A stretch of 64,000 nt of DNA from Algoriphagus aquaeductus (GCF_003253485.1 NZ_QKTX01000014.1:1-64000), one strand, 5' to 3'; shown: positions 14,955 through 23,671, counted from the first letter of the stretch. Notes: generated by a model not told the origin, from the sequence alone. Program-made: numbers and translations.

Positions 14955-15286
14955 AGTTTTGAAAAGGCGGATCGATGGGTAGTGTCTGAGTTGAACCAGC
15001 TATAATCACCGAGAAAAATTCAGAATCTATTCTTTGGGTAAAGCCTTCAGAAAAAGAGCCTGAAACTATTCGAAATAGAGCCTTAGAATAGACGTAGTTG
15101 GGTAGGGTATATAGGAGAAACTACTTTTGATCAGAATAACGTAACCTTGGAGCACAATGTAAAGGTCAGTTTCTAATTCATAGATTTCAATTTATTTGTT
15201 TTTTGCGAACCCCTAACCCCCTCTCTCCCTAAAAGGGAGAGGGGGTAGGGGTAAAAAAAGAGGCAGAGAACAAAAAAAATTAATAA
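14955..15286. repeat. Gene-free stretch with an imperfect CCCCCTCTC palindrome
   Basis: These 332 bases lie between the convergent FtsZ-like and primase-helicase genes and hold no credible ORF. At about 15209-15252 there is a long imperfect inverted repeat: ACCCCTA, CCCCCTCTCTCCCT, then AGGGAGAGGGGG and TAGGGGT, with a 3-base loop and a 2-base bulge. No T-run follows on either strand, so it is more like an intergenic repeat than a terminator. A related element lies at 26688-26715. Confidence 0.55.
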
Positions 15287-16894
15287 TTACAGCTCAAAGT
15301 GATCATCCTCATCGTCCTCACCAACCTCGGCGACTGGAAGTGTTGGATTACGGTAGAGGCCTTTACTGATTTTATGTTCCTTGAGCTCCTTAGATATTAG
15401 GGTTTCTGCCGGAGTTTCTGTAAATCCTGATTCTATGAGTCGTTGAAGGATCACCCCATATCTTAATTCTTTCTCGTCTTCAAAGATCTGCTTCCAGTCT
15501 GCCTTTTTCGCTTGTTTGGTGCCTTTTGATACTGAAACTGATTTAATAGCTATTGTTTTGAAAAACCAAAGACTTTCAAGATCATGGGTTAAGCTAATTG
15601 TTGAGTTTGGAGCTTTTTTACTTTCAACAATATCATTGCCTTTCGTGATACCTAATCGGAATTGATTTTTCGATTTATTCATTTGGATCACTACTCTCAT
15701 TGCTGCTTCAAAGGATTGACTTCCAACAATTCCTGTTTTACTCATTTTATCTTCTTTTTCAGGAGCCTTGCCAATGTGATGAATCGTTATAATTGCCAAT
15801 TGATTTTGGAAACAGATTTCTTGAAGTGGTTTAAGGACGTCCCTGACCTCACCGGAATTATTTATATCTCTTCCAGAAGCAATCTCGGCGAATGTGTCAA
15901 CTATGATTACACCAGTGTCGGGATTTCTCTTTAAGTGATCAAGTATTTGCAGAACAAAATTATCTCTTTGATTTTTGAAGAATAGATTTTCTTTGACCAA
16001 TGCTATTTCTTCTTTGGATAATTTCGAACAAAGCCTTTGAAATCTTCCTGCTAAGGTTCCATTCGAGTCTTCAAATGATAAATAGAGAACTTTTTTTCCA
16101 CCATTTACAGTGTGGCCTATGAAATCCTTACTTATTACATAAGAAATTGCAAATTGAAGAGTAAGTAAGCTTTTGCCCGAATCAGAACCACCAACTAAGG
16201 CACACAGCGAATCCGAGGATAATATCCCAGGAATAATGTAGTCAAGGTCTTCATACTTCATTTTTTCGAGTTCTCCTGCTTTGAATGAATTCAGCGATCT
16301 ATAGTATTTAGCTATTCCTCTCTTCAGGCACAATTCAATCTGCTCTTTACTCCCTTTTGCGGCCAAAAAGTCTGTGACGTCTTTATCATAGGTTCCAGCA
16401 GGTAAGATGGCACTGGGAATTTTGAACTCTTTTGAAAACTGGGAAGATTTATCAAATCCTGTATTATCGCGATCGTATAGAAGTACAATTTCTTTGAACT
16501 TCTTTTTAAGCGCCTTAATCACTTTGGGTTCGAGTGATGTTGTTTCGGAATTAAAACAAATCGCTGGAATCCCTATAGTATACAACGCCATAACATCCTT
16601 TTCCCCAGCTGCAATAACCACCATCTCGCCATTTGCTGGTAATTGGTTGATGCCAAAAACTTTCGGATTTGGGTTGACTTGATCCTCAGATAAATAAGAC
16701 CACTTATTTTTTAAAAAAGGTTTACATACTTTGATGCTACCATCTAAATACGGATAATGGATTTCAATATCAGTTGAATCTTCTTTTTTGACTTTGACAT
16801 TGAAGAAGTCCAAAATCTCCTTTGTGACGCCTTCAAATTGAAAGTACATTTGAAATGGTTGCTTACTTGAAGCAAAATTGATTTGTGTATTCAT
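15287..16894 (-). CDS. Element-encoded primase-helicase (Toprim plus RecA-like ATPase)
   Basis: The 535-residue protein has a Toprim domain near residues 90-175 (VVIAAGEKDVMAL with the Glu, then IVLLYDRDNTGFD with the acidic pair) and a RecA-like AAA_25 ATPase from about 220: Walker A LVGGSDSGKSLLT, then VLYLSFEDSNG and Walker B GVIIVDTFAEIASG, followed by IITIHHIGKAP. This combination is found in replication proteins of plasmids and integrative elements, where primase and helicase support element replication. An acidic tail ends the protein. It begins one base after the stop of the small primase-like gene upstream, so they are co-transcribed and may form the two halves of one primase. Confidence 0.85.
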   Translation of the reverse strand: MNTQINFASSKQPFQMYFQFEGVTKEILDFFNVKVKKEDSTDIEIHYPYLDGSIKVCKPFLKNKWSYLSEDQVNPNPKVFGINQLPANGEMVVIAAGEKDVMALYTIGIPAICFNSETTSLEPKVIKALKKKFKEIVLLYDRDNTGFDKSSQFSKEFKIPSAILPAGTYDKDVTDFLAAKGSKEQIELCLKRGIAKYYRSLNSFKAGELEKMKYEDLDYIIPGILSSDSLCALVGGSDSGKSLLTLQFAISYVISKDFIGHTVNGGKKVLYLSFEDSNGTLAGRFQRLCSKLSKEEIALVKENLFFKNQRDNFVLQILDHLKRNPDTGVIIVDTFAEIASGRDINNSGEVRDVLKPLQEICFQNQLAIITIHHIGKAPEKEDKMSKTGIVGSQSFEAAMRVVIQMNKSKNQFRLGITKGNDIVESKKAPNSTISLTHDLESLWFFKTIAIKSVSVSKGTKQAKKADWKQIFEDEKELRYGVILQRLIESGFTETPAETLISKELKEHKISKGLYRNPTLPVAEVGEDDEDDHFEL

Positions 16895-16895
16895 T

Positions 16896-17198
16896 TTATT
16901 TATTGGTTACAATTTGTCTGATTTTCCTGATTGCCTCAATCCTGTTAATGCCTTCCATTTTTGCCACAAATGATACGCAGTTACCGAGTTCTCCAGTAGC
17001 ATGATCTTTGTAAATAAAGCTTCCATCTTTTACTCGAAGGATATTAAAAGAAGGTGTTTTTTGAGGCTTCAAGAGAAACGGGTTAGAGATATTTTTGCCC
17101 GTAGTGACTAATCCATTTGGAAATAAATGGCCGATGTAGTGTTGGAAAACTTTCCTTGAAGCTGCATTTAGATCGATGTAACCGCTTTTGTTTTTCAT
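16896..17198 (-). CDS. Primase zinc-domain-like protein lacking the zinc ligands
   Basis: The 100-residue product resembles the N-terminal CHC2 region of DnaG-type primases: NPFLLKPQKTPSFNILRV, then SFIYKDHATGELGNCVSFVA and EAIRKI. In DnaG this region coordinates zinc with Cys and His; here only one Cys (GNCVSF) is visible, so zinc binding is probably lost. The start overlaps the stop of the HTH gene by four bases and the primase-helicase gene follows after one base, suggesting that a primase has been split into two co-translated chains. The protein probably helps template recognition for replication of the element (inference). Confidence 0.7.
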   Translation of the reverse strand: MKNKSGYIDLNAASRKVFQHYIGHLFPNGLVTTGKNISNPFLLKPQKTPSFNILRVKDGSFIYKDHATGELGNCVSFVAKMEGINRIEAIRKIRQIVTNK

Positions 17199-17491
17199 TT
17201 TCCTGAATAGTTTTCTAGGATGATTTTTTCGATGTCTCTCTTCAAGTAGTAGATGCTGCCTCCAATTTTTGTAAAGTGCAGTGTTCCATTTTGCCGAAGT
17301 CCAGCAAGAGTGCTTTCACCCACCTTCAAAAGGCGTTTGACATCTGGGGTTCTCAGAAGTTCCGGGATGGCATCTTGTGAAATCTTGGCTTTGACCAAGG
17401 CTTTAACTTCTTGGATTCCTTGAATCAACTCGCCGAGTTGTTCGGAATTCATCAGAATGATCTGATTGGGATTAAATTTTTCGTATTTCAT
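17195..17491 (-). CDS. Excisionase-type helix-turn-helix protein
   Basis: The 98-residue protein has an N-terminal coiled helix (EQLGELIQGIQEVKALVKAK) and a C-terminal MerR-like HTH_17 domain, with LLRTPDVKRLLKVGESTLAG followed by the wing KIGGSIYYLKRDIEK. This layout is standard for the small DNA-binding proteins that direct excision or control replication genes in Bacteroidota integrative elements. It overlaps the next gene by four bases. The gap upstream contains a terminator (17584-17611) for the preceding gene, so it probably has its own promoter and heads the replication operon. Confidence 0.85.
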   Translation of the reverse strand: MKYEKFNPNQIILMNSEQLGELIQGIQEVKALVKAKISQDAIPELLRTPDVKRLLKVGESTLAGLRQNGTLHFTKIGGSIYYLKRDIEKIILENYSGK

Positions 17492-17583
17492 AATGACTTC
17501 AAAAATGGGAAGCCATATGAAGGAAGTCTAAAAAGTTCTGGTGAGTGTTTTGGTGAATGATTTTTGGAAGTTTTTGACAACAA

Positions 17584-17611
17584 AAAAGCCATCTGGTGGA
17601 AGATGGCTTTT
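17584..17611 (-). terminator. Rho-independent terminator after the 287-residue gene
   Basis: AAAAGCCATCT (17584-17594) and AGATGGCTTTT (17601-17611) pair perfectly around a 6-base loop. On the minus strand the stem is followed by a run of T, placed 26 bases after the stop of the gene at 17637-18500. Confidence 0.8.
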
Positions 17612-17636
17612 CATTTTGACATTCATAAAGAAACTT

Positions 17637-18500
17637 TTATTCCAAATTTTTTACGATCTTAATAAATCCAGAATGAAACCTTTCAAGGTCTGTTTTTGCT
17701 ATTCTGATTTTTGCGGATTGATTCATTCGTGATGAAATACCTTCAGATTTTGGTATTAAAACTTCAAAACCTACGGCTGAGGAATTTTGAGGAGCTATGC
17801 AATAAAAATAATCAGCCACTTTTTTTGCAAGATTTTGTTTTTCGATAAGATGTTTTTTCAATGCTGCCTTTTTGTTTTTTGCAGGGGCATTTTCAGTTTC
17901 ATTAGCCGCAAAATTGGCATTAAGGGTTTCAAAATCAGATTCAGAACAAAGGATGAATCCTCCATCAATGAGTAATTTGAAGAAATATGAAAGTTGTTGC
18001 TCATTCCCCAAAAAAGGAATTCTCTCGTGGACCAGATAGGTGGGATTACGAATTTCGGAATCTTTTTGAGTCTCGTAAACTTGTTGACATTCCCTTAAAA
18101 TGGCATTTAAATGCTTTAAATCATTCTTTAGTGTAAATGATTGATTTTGCCTCCTAAACATTAATTCATCTTGCTTCCCGAAAAGAATAACGTCTTCAAA
18201 AGTAAAAGAAGCTTTTTTGGGATAGACATTATCCAAGTATTCATAGATTACAATGTTTGGATTCGAATAAACAAATTCTGGTAACAAAGTGAACTTGTAA
18301 TTTTCAGAATCTTCCAATTCATCAAGAATTCGAGTTATAGTTTTTTGTAGTTCATCTAAAGATTTTCCCCAATTTCTCAAAGGAACCAAATCCCAATCAT
18401 CGGTAAATGATGTGATTTTAAAATTAAAGTTTGGCCTATCAAAGATTTCCCCATGGTCCACCGCAGTTAGCTTTCCATATAGTTTGTCAATATTTAGCAT
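17637..18500 (-). CDS. Unrecognised 287-residue element cargo protein
   Basis: The protein starts MLNIDKLYGKLTAVDHGEIF and is soluble, with a Lys-rich linker (PAKNKKAALKKHLIEKQNLA) near residue 210. A segment VHERIPFLGNEQQLSYFFKL followed by LIDGGFILCSESDF resembles a small helical domain seen in RteC-like regulators of Bacteroides elements, but the match is too weak to name. It lies 24 bases after the 172-residue gene and ends at a strong terminator. Its setting beside the integrase suggests an element-specific function. Confidence 0.65.
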   Translation of the reverse strand: MLNIDKLYGKLTAVDHGEIFDRPNFNFKITSFTDDWDLVPLRNWGKSLDELQKTITRILDELEDSENYKFTLLPEFVYSNPNIVIYEYLDNVYPKKASFTFEDVILFGKQDELMFRRQNQSFTLKNDLKHLNAILRECQQVYETQKDSEIRNPTYLVHERIPFLGNEQQLSYFFKLLIDGGFILCSESDFETLNANFAANETENAPAKNKKAALKKHLIEKQNLAKKVADYFYCIAPQNSSAVGFEVLIPKSEGISSRMNQSAKIRIAKTDLERFHSGFIKIVKNLE

Positions 18501-18524
18501 TTCATTGAAATTTCCATAAGAATA

Positions 18525-19043
18525 TCATATTGAAATGTATTCGGCAAATAGGATTTTTGTTTCTAATTGGGATTTAGAGGATTTCTCTTCTTGGTCAAAA
18601 AAGGCCTCCTCAATGGTTAAGTTTCTGTTTTTGAGATAGTCTAAGTTCAAATAATTTGAGAAATCGATAGAAACAGGTAGGCTTAAATTGTTATTTAAAA
18701 GGCAAATTAAGGTGAGGGGGAAATCAAATTCATCATTGAATGATTCTCTTGGTGTTGGAATTCGAAGACTCTGATAGTACTTGTTAAAGTTCGTGAGGAC
18801 GAAGCTTTGTTCCTTTAAAAGAATCTCCGTCATTTCTGTAATATGGTAACTTTTAAACTTTTCGAGCCGAAATTCAACCAATGATGTTGGGGTGTTTGGT
18901 GCCCGAATTACAACATCGTTTGAGTTCATTAGGATTTTATCAAAACCAAGGATCATTTTATCATCCCACCAGAATTCCAGAGGTGAATCAAGACCCTTTA
19001 GTTCAACCAATACTTTTCGAAGGACGGGATTTATTACTTTCAT
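18525..19043 (-). CDS. Unrecognised 172-residue element protein overlapping the integrase gene
   Basis: The protein starts MKVINPVLRKVLVELKG and has no signal peptide, membrane segment or motif that I recognise. Its ATG lies 41 bases inside the 3' end of the integrase gene in another frame, so it is probably translated from the same message. The next gene starts 24 bases after its stop. The three genes integrase, 172-residue and 287-residue form one unit ending at the terminator near 17.6 kb. Confidence 0.6.
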   Translation of the reverse strand: MKVINPVLRKVLVELKGLDSPLEFWWDDKMILGFDKILMNSNDVVIRAPNTPTSLVEFRLEKFKSYHITEMTEILLKEQSFVLTNFNKYYQSLRIPTPRESFNDEFDFPLTLICLLNNNLSLPVSIDFSNYLNLDYLKNRNLTIEEAFFDQEEKSSKSQLETKILFAEYISI

Positions 19044-20253
19044 GGCTATTTAGGTTTTTCTCTAATTTTTCAAATTCTTCTCTGATCCGATCATTTTGAA
19101 GATCAGCATAGGATTCTTGAGTAATTCGGATGTTGCTATGGCCAAGTGCCTTGCTGACAACTTCTAAACTCATTCCATTTCGAAGGCCGATGGTAGTGGC
19201 GAAGGTTTTTCTTGCGGTGTGTGTAGAGATTGGCTTGTCGATCTTAGCCAAGGCCGCCAGTTCCTTTAGGTATCCATTGAAATTCTGGTTGGCAGGAATT
19301 GGGAATAGTTTCTTCTCAATGATTCGCTTCGGATGATTTTCATACTTGGAAATGAGGTCCAAAGCCATTGGAAGCAATGGTATTTCAGGAATGTTTTTGC
19401 TGGTTTTTTGCCGGGTCATAATGATCCCATACCCTCCTGAAATATTCTTGGATAAATTTTCTTCACTAAGCCGTTCGATTTCATTAAAGGCTAAACCGGT
19501 ATAGCACATGAATAGGAAAGCGTCACGGATGATTGCAAGCCTTTCAATAGGCTTTACAGCTTTTAAGCGGTCCAGTTCCTCTTGAGTCAAGAATATGATT
19601 TCCTTCTTCTGTTTTTTGATTTTGAACTTCTTACTGTGATCTTTTTCGATATAATCCATTTCATAAGCCCACTTGAATACTGCTTTGACACGCTCTATTT
19701 TTTTATAGACTGTGTTGTGCGAGTTCTGCTTTTTGGATTTCAGAAAATTCTCAAACTTCAGGAATTGCTGATTATTAAATTCCTCTGGTTTTAATTGAGC
19801 TTTTCCTTCTTGATCCAAGAATTCGATCAGGTGATCATAGGTGGTCTTGTTAATCTCCAAGGAAGCTGGGGAGTAGTCTGTGCCAACTCTGTTTTCCAGA
19901 TTTTCTATAAACAGAGCATAGACCTGTTTCAGTGTATGACTTTGGAATAACTCTCCTGACAATCCGAGTTTCAGATTGTTTGCCGTGATGTCGTACCGTT
20001 GAATTTTGATCTGTTCCAAAACATCATAGACTTTCAGCTTAAAGTTTTGGAGTTGCTGATTAAGCCGTATGGTCAACGGTTCTTTTCCCCGGATAAGCTC
20101 TTTCTTAGAGTCCCATTTGGAAGGGGCAATGTCAATTTTGGAAGATACTTCAGATCGGGTTCCATTAATGGTGATCCGAAGATAGATCGGTGCATTCCCG
20201 TCCTTTTTGAGTTTCTTTTCCTGAAGTAGAAAAGATAGCGTAGGTATGTTCAT
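19003..20253 (-). CDS. Tyrosine recombinase (integrase) of the tRNA-Ser element
   Basis: The 416-residue protein has the Bacteroidota layout: arm-binding domain (PTLSFLLQEKKLKKDGNAPI), SAM-like core-binding domain, then the catalytic domain from about residue 215. Visible catalytic residues are Lys in RQKTSKNIPEI, His and Arg in STHTARKTFATT, His in ALGHSNIRITQ and Tyr in QESYADL. The first Arg is replaced: the box reads FMCYTGLAFNEIERL where most recombinases have GLRxxE. IntDOT of CTnDOT-type elements also lacks this Arg, so the enzyme can still be active. I chose the ATG at 20253, because the upstream TTG at 20277 falls inside a TAnnTTTG promoter box. It lies close to the 3' end of tRNA-Ser, the likely target. 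Confidence 0.9.
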   Translation of the reverse strand: MNIPTLSFLLQEKKLKKDGNAPIYLRITINGTRSEVSSKIDIAPSKWDSKKELIRGKEPLTIRLNQQLQNFKLKVYDVLEQIKIQRYDITANNLKLGLSGELFQSHTLKQVYALFIENLENRVGTDYSPASLEINKTTYDHLIEFLDQEGKAQLKPEEFNNQQFLKFENFLKSKKQNSHNTVYKKIERVKAVFKWAYEMDYIEKDHSKKFKIKKQKKEIIFLTQEELDRLKAVKPIERLAIIRDAFLFMCYTGLAFNEIERLSEENLSKNISGGYGIIMTRQKTSKNIPEIPLLPMALDLISKYENHPKRIIEKKLFPIPANQNFNGYLKELAALAKIDKPISTHTARKTFATTIGLRNGMSLEVVSKALGHSNIRITQESYADLQNDRIREEFEKLEKNLNSHESNKSRPSKSIG

Positions 20254-20274
20254 AGCCTTGTCATTTGTTTTGAA

Positions 20275-20282
20275 CAAAGCTA
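20275..20282 (-). promoter_or_regulatory. Bacteroidota -7 box of the integrase gene
   Basis: On the minus strand the bases read TAGCTTTG, a perfect TAnnTTTG. It lies 22 bases upstream of the ATG at 20253, giving a leader of about 15 bases. No clear -33 TTG is present at the usual distance, so the promoter may be weak or controlled. Confidence 0.5.
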
Positions 20283-20429
20283 TTGGAGCTGATTCCGAGA
20301 ACCCAGCGAATTTCCATATTCACCAAAAAGCTCACCAGAAAATAGGTCTCGATTGTAAATGGAATAGGTCTCGATTTTTCCTCCCGATATCCGAATATTC
20401 TGTGTTTTTTCGAAGGTGGTGAAAAATAA

Positions 20430-20462
20430 AAAAGCCCCAAATCGCTAAAATTTGGGGCTTTT
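20430..20462. terminator. Terminator between tRNA-Ser and the integrative element
   Basis: AAAAGCCCCAAAT (20430-20442) and ATTTGGGGCTTTT (20450-20462) form a 13-bp perfect stem with a 7-base loop. On the minus strand it is followed by a T-run, 24 bases after the tRNA 3' end, so it ends tRNA transcription before the element. Confidence 0.85.
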
Positions 20463-20485
20463 CGAAACTTTTGATTAACTAAAAG

Positions 20486-20570
20486 CAGAGGAGGAGGGAT
20501 TCGAACCCCCGGTACCTCTCGGTACAACGGTTTTCAAGACCGCCGCGATCGACCACTCTGCCACTCCTCT
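20486..20570 (-). tRNA. tRNA-Ser (anticodon TGA)
   Basis: The minus strand gives an 85-base cloverleaf: acceptor AGAGGAG pairs with CTCCTCT, discriminator G, T-loop GGTTCGAATCC, a long variable arm (TACCGAGAGGTA) typical of class II tRNAs, and an anticodon loop CTTGAAA with TGA. The CCA is not encoded. It has its own promoter upstream and terminator downstream. Its 3' end is the probable attachment site of the neighbouring integrative element. Confidence 0.95.
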
Positions 20571-20596
20571 TTGTCGAACTTTTCAGATCGAGTGTG

Positions 20597-20628
20597 CAAA
20601 AGTATATCCTTTCCCTATCTCGGGCAAG
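20597..20628 (-). promoter_or_regulatory. Promoter of tRNA-Ser, Bacteroidota type
   Basis: On the minus strand TACTTTTG (20597-20604) matches TAnnTTTG exactly, with CTTG (20625-20628) 20 bases upstream as the -33 element. The tRNA begins 26 bases downstream of the -7 box. Both elements and the spacing fit the primary sigma factor of Bacteroidota. Confidence 0.8.
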
Positions 20629-20769
20629 ACCTTTTTGCCTTTTTCTCTTAAGTCTCTGATTTTTTTCCGGTTAATTTTTTACACTCACTTCTTACTACTC
20701 ACTTTTTACCACACCCACAAAAAAACTAACCCTTCAAATTACACCCGGTCCGTCGGGACTTCCTGCCGA

Positions 20770-22599
20770 TTATTGCTCTCGGACTTTTTCTTCGGCTATC
20801 CATCGCTTGACCTCCTTTTCCAAAATATCCAAAGGCAAAGCCCCACCACCCAAAATCCGGTCATGGAATCGGCGGATGTCAAACTTGTCTCCCAGTTCGG
20901 TTTCTGCCAGTTTTCTGAGCTCCTGAATTTTTAGCATCCCGATTTTGTATCCGGTTGCCTGACCGGGGATTACCATGTAGCGACGAACTTCTGCCTGAAT
21001 AGCACCTGGAGCAATGGAGGAATTTTCAGAGAAATATTGGATTGCATCAGCCTCGGTCCAGCCTTTGGAATGGATCCCTGTGTCCACCACCAAGCGGATC
21101 GCTCTCCAAATTTCATTGACCAAGCGACCGAAGTCGTAATAGGGATTTTGGTATTGCCCCATTTCCTTGGCTAGTGTTTCAGAATATAAGGCCCAACCTT
21201 CGGCATAGGCATTGAAATTCATTTGCGTACGGAATTTGGGCACCGATTCCAGTTCTTGGGCAATGGCGACTTGCATATGATGGCCTGGGTTTCCTTCGTG
21301 GTAGGCCACTCCTTCCATAGTGGACTTGGGCATCGCCTTCATGTCGGAAAGATGGACATAATAGGTGCCGGGACGGCTTCCGTCAGGGGTGCCTTGATTG
21401 TAATGTTGGGGTGCTCCGGGCTGCTCACGGAATGCTTCCACTCTTTTCACGACCAGGTCTGCCTTGGGAAGGATGCCGAAGTATTGGGGAAGTTTTGCTT
21501 TGATTTCGTCCAAAAAAGCAGTGGATTCGTCCAGATACGCCTGACGCCCTTCATCGGTATCAGGGAAGAAAAATTGGGGATCACTGTTGATGAATTTAAA
21601 AAACTCTTTCAAATCACCTTTGAACCCCACCTGATCTTTGATCGCGAGCATCTCTCCTTGGATGCGTTTGACTTCATCAAGTCCTATCTGGTGAATTTGA
21701 TCCGCGGTGAAATCCGTGGTGGTTGAACTTTTGAGTTTGTGAGCATAAAATGCATTACCTTTTTCATGTCGGCTGACTCCCGTTGGCTTTTCTTCCAGAT
21801 TTGGCAGTTCGGATTCCAGCCATGCAATCAATTCTTCATAGGCGGGTTTAAACTTTTGGGTCAATGCCATTTTCGCATTGCTTCGGAGAGTTTCGGCCTG
21901 TTCTGCTGTGATTTTGCCTTCCTTTTCCAACTTTTCGATTTTGGTCAGGGCATCTTTCCAAAGCGGAGCTTCGGCGGCATCGCTGCTGAAAGGCTGACCT
22001 TGGAGCAAAGCCTTGGACTGCTGGATGACATATTCATAGGCAAATTTGGGAGGTCGCACTCCGGCTGCTGTCTGAAGTTTGGCGCGTTCCAGAAGTTGAG
22101 TGATCGCTCTACCGGTCTCTTGATACCGTTTGATCAGGGCTTCCATGTCTGCGGATTCATCCACACGGTGAAAATTGATCAGCATGTTGGGCAGCATGGT
22201 ATGCGGACCTGACATTTGGTTGAATACATAGTTCATCCTCCGGAAAGCGACATCCGATTTTTCCATCTCATATTGATATTCCCAAAGTTGGTAAGATACA
22301 CGGGCCTCCGGGCTTAGAGATTCAAGAGGGAATTTTTCCTTCATCTCTTCCACACTGGCTTCCATCCAGGCGAGACGTTGATCTTCCCCAGCTTCACTCA
22401 TGTCATCGATTTGATCATACCTGTCTTTGCGGCCTTGCGTAGCCAGCTGAAGGGGGCTCATCTGCAGGAGTTCTTCGTATTCGGCATCAAACCAAGCGTT
22501 GATTTCTGCATCGCTCACTGTTTTAGGAGTAGGGTTGCCACAACTCAATACAGCGGCAAATCCGAAGAGTAGGGCTGCTGTGGAGAAAGATTTATTCAT
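20770..22599 (-). CDS. DUF885-family lipoprotein peptidase
   Basis: The 609-residue protein has a lipoprotein signal (AALLFGFAAVLSCGNPTP) and belongs to the DUF885 family, whose members resemble zinc metallopeptidases. The likely metal site is GVAYHEGNPGHHMQVAIAQE in the C-terminal half, in which the HExxxxHH pattern replaces classical HExxH, followed by NAYAEGWALYSE with a probable third ligand. The length is typical. It is predicted to face the periplasm as an anchored lipoprotein and to digest peptides there. The gene is monocistronic: 80 bases separate it from the yihY stop upstream and about 200 bases from the tRNA downstream. Confidence 0.85.
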   Translation of the reverse strand: MNKSFSTAALLFGFAAVLSCGNPTPKTVSDAEINAWFDAEYEELLQMSPLQLATQGRKDRYDQIDDMSEAGEDQRLAWMEASVEEMKEKFPLESLSPEARVSYQLWEYQYEMEKSDVAFRRMNYVFNQMSGPHTMLPNMLINFHRVDESADMEALIKRYQETGRAITQLLERAKLQTAAGVRPPKFAYEYVIQQSKALLQGQPFSSDAAEAPLWKDALTKIEKLEKEGKITAEQAETLRSNAKMALTQKFKPAYEELIAWLESELPNLEEKPTGVSRHEKGNAFYAHKLKSSTTTDFTADQIHQIGLDEVKRIQGEMLAIKDQVGFKGDLKEFFKFINSDPQFFFPDTDEGRQAYLDESTAFLDEIKAKLPQYFGILPKADLVVKRVEAFREQPGAPQHYNQGTPDGSRPGTYYVHLSDMKAMPKSTMEGVAYHEGNPGHHMQVAIAQELESVPKFRTQMNFNAYAEGWALYSETLAKEMGQYQNPYYDFGRLVNEIWRAIRLVVDTGIHSKGWTEADAIQYFSENSSIAPGAIQAEVRRYMVIPGQATGYKIGMLKIQELRKLAETELGDKFDIRRFHDRILGGGALPLDILEKEVKRWIAEEKVREQ

Positions 22600-22679
22600 A
22601 GTATGGGATAGGGTAAAACAAGTGTCCAGGAATTAGGAAACTTATTAAAAATCTGTGTAAAGGCGTTATGATGAAGCCG

Positions 22680-23660
22680 TTAATTTTGATTGGAGGAAAA
22701 ATTGCCAGACAAGACCTTCCTTCTTCTTTCGCGCTCTTTTTGCTTTTCTTCTGCCAAGTCCAAACTCACATTTACTTCAAAACATACCAAAACAATCAGA
22801 GAAGTAATGTAAAGCCAAAACATCAAGGCGATGAGGGTACCTATAGAGCCATACAGTTTGTTATAACTGGCAAAATTCTCCAGGTAAAAGATAAACCCGT
22901 AAAAACCCAGGGTGATTAAAAGTCCAGCCAATTGAGCACCGGCTGAAAAAAAACGCCATTTGTCATGGACTGCTGGGGCAAATCGAAAGATAAATGCAGA
23001 AGTAAGGTAAAAGACCGATAGCAGGATGAAAAACTTAAGGGTATTGAAGAGGAAAATCAAAAATCCATGATTGAACAGGTGGAGTTCAGTCAGTCGGCCG
23101 ATGAATAGGTTTCCGAAAATCATCACCAAGCTGGCTGCGATGATGGTGGAGACCAACGCAAATACGATACTGACCGCAATTGCCCTCATACCAAAGTATC
23201 CCCGATTTTCTTTGGTTTTATAGACCGAATTAAACGATACCATCATTTGCACTACCCCATTGGTAGAGGCATACAGCGCAAAGAAAAAACCGAAAGAGAT
23301 CAGGCTTTGCCTGGGTTTTGAGACGATATCCATGAGTGTGGTCTCAATATTTTTGTAAATGTCTTCGGGCATGATACTTTGGACAAATGCCAAAATATTT
23401 TCTGTCGTGACCAATGGGATAAAATCCTGCAGGTAAGGAATCAGATTGAGTAGGAAAAGAAGTAAGGGAAAAAGTGCCAGCGTATAACTAAATGCCATGG
23501 CAGCGGCACGTTCGTTGATGTCGTCTTTTTTGAGTTGTTGAATAAAAATCCGTACCACATCGTATAGATTTTTTTCAGGACTTCCAAAATGGATTTTTTT
23601 TAAATGCCTCGCTTTAAGCTGGATTCTAAGTCTCCATTTGAAAATTTTCTCCTTGACCAC
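22680..23660 (-). CDS. YihY/BrkB-family inner-membrane protein
   Basis: The protein has a cytoplasmic N-terminal helix region (LYDVVRIFIQQLKKDDINER), then the family signature AAAMAFSYTLALFPLLLFLL and about six membrane segments, ending in a basic tail (EKQKERERRRKV). The family was once called RNase BN, but that activity was misassigned; the function is still unclear, possibly transport. An ATG at 23765 would overlap the upstream thioesterase gene by 94 bases, so I prefer the GTG at 23660, which leaves an 11-base gap. It is the third gene of an mltG, thioesterase, yihY operon. Confidence 0.8.
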   Translation of the reverse strand: MVKEKIFKWRLRIQLKARHLKKIHFGSPEKNLYDVVRIFIQQLKKDDINERAAAMAFSYTLALFPLLLFLLNLIPYLQDFIPLVTTENILAFVQSIMPEDIYKNIETTLMDIVSKPRQSLISFGFFFALYASTNGVVQMMVSFNSVYKTKENRGYFGMRAIAVSIVFALVSTIIAASLVMIFGNLFIGRLTELHLFNHGFLIFLFNTLKFFILLSVFYLTSAFIFRFAPAVHDKWRFFSAGAQLAGLLITLGFYGFIFYLENFASYNKLYGSIGTLIALMFWLYITSLIVLVCFEVNVSLDLAEEKQKERERRRKVLSGNFSSNQN

Positions 23661-23671
23661 AGAATGCTGAT

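Larger units (their letters stand above)
15287..20486 (-). mobile_element. tRNA-Ser-proximal integrative element module
   Basis: Six minus-strand genes encode functions typical of a Bacteroidota integrative element: tyrosine recombinase next to the tRNA, two unknown cargo proteins, an excisionase-type HTH protein, a primase-zinc-domain-like protein and a Toprim/RecA-like primase-helicase. The recombinase gene starts about 230 bases from the 3' end of tRNA-Ser, the usual attachment site. I found no second copy of the tRNA 3' end in the bases to the left, so the left boundary is unknown and could lie beyond 15287 or outside the window, which would make the whole left 20 kb one island. Confidence 0.65.

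Noticed and set aside
15209..15252. Rho-independent terminator
   Set aside because: The stem is long, but no T-run follows on either strand at the correct place.
14955..15286. Left attachment site of the element
   Set aside because: No stretch matching the 3' end of tRNA-Ser could be found here by eye.
20254..20277. TTG start for the integrase at 20277
   Set aside because: This codon overlaps a perfect TAnnTTTG promoter box, so the ATG at 20253 is favoured.
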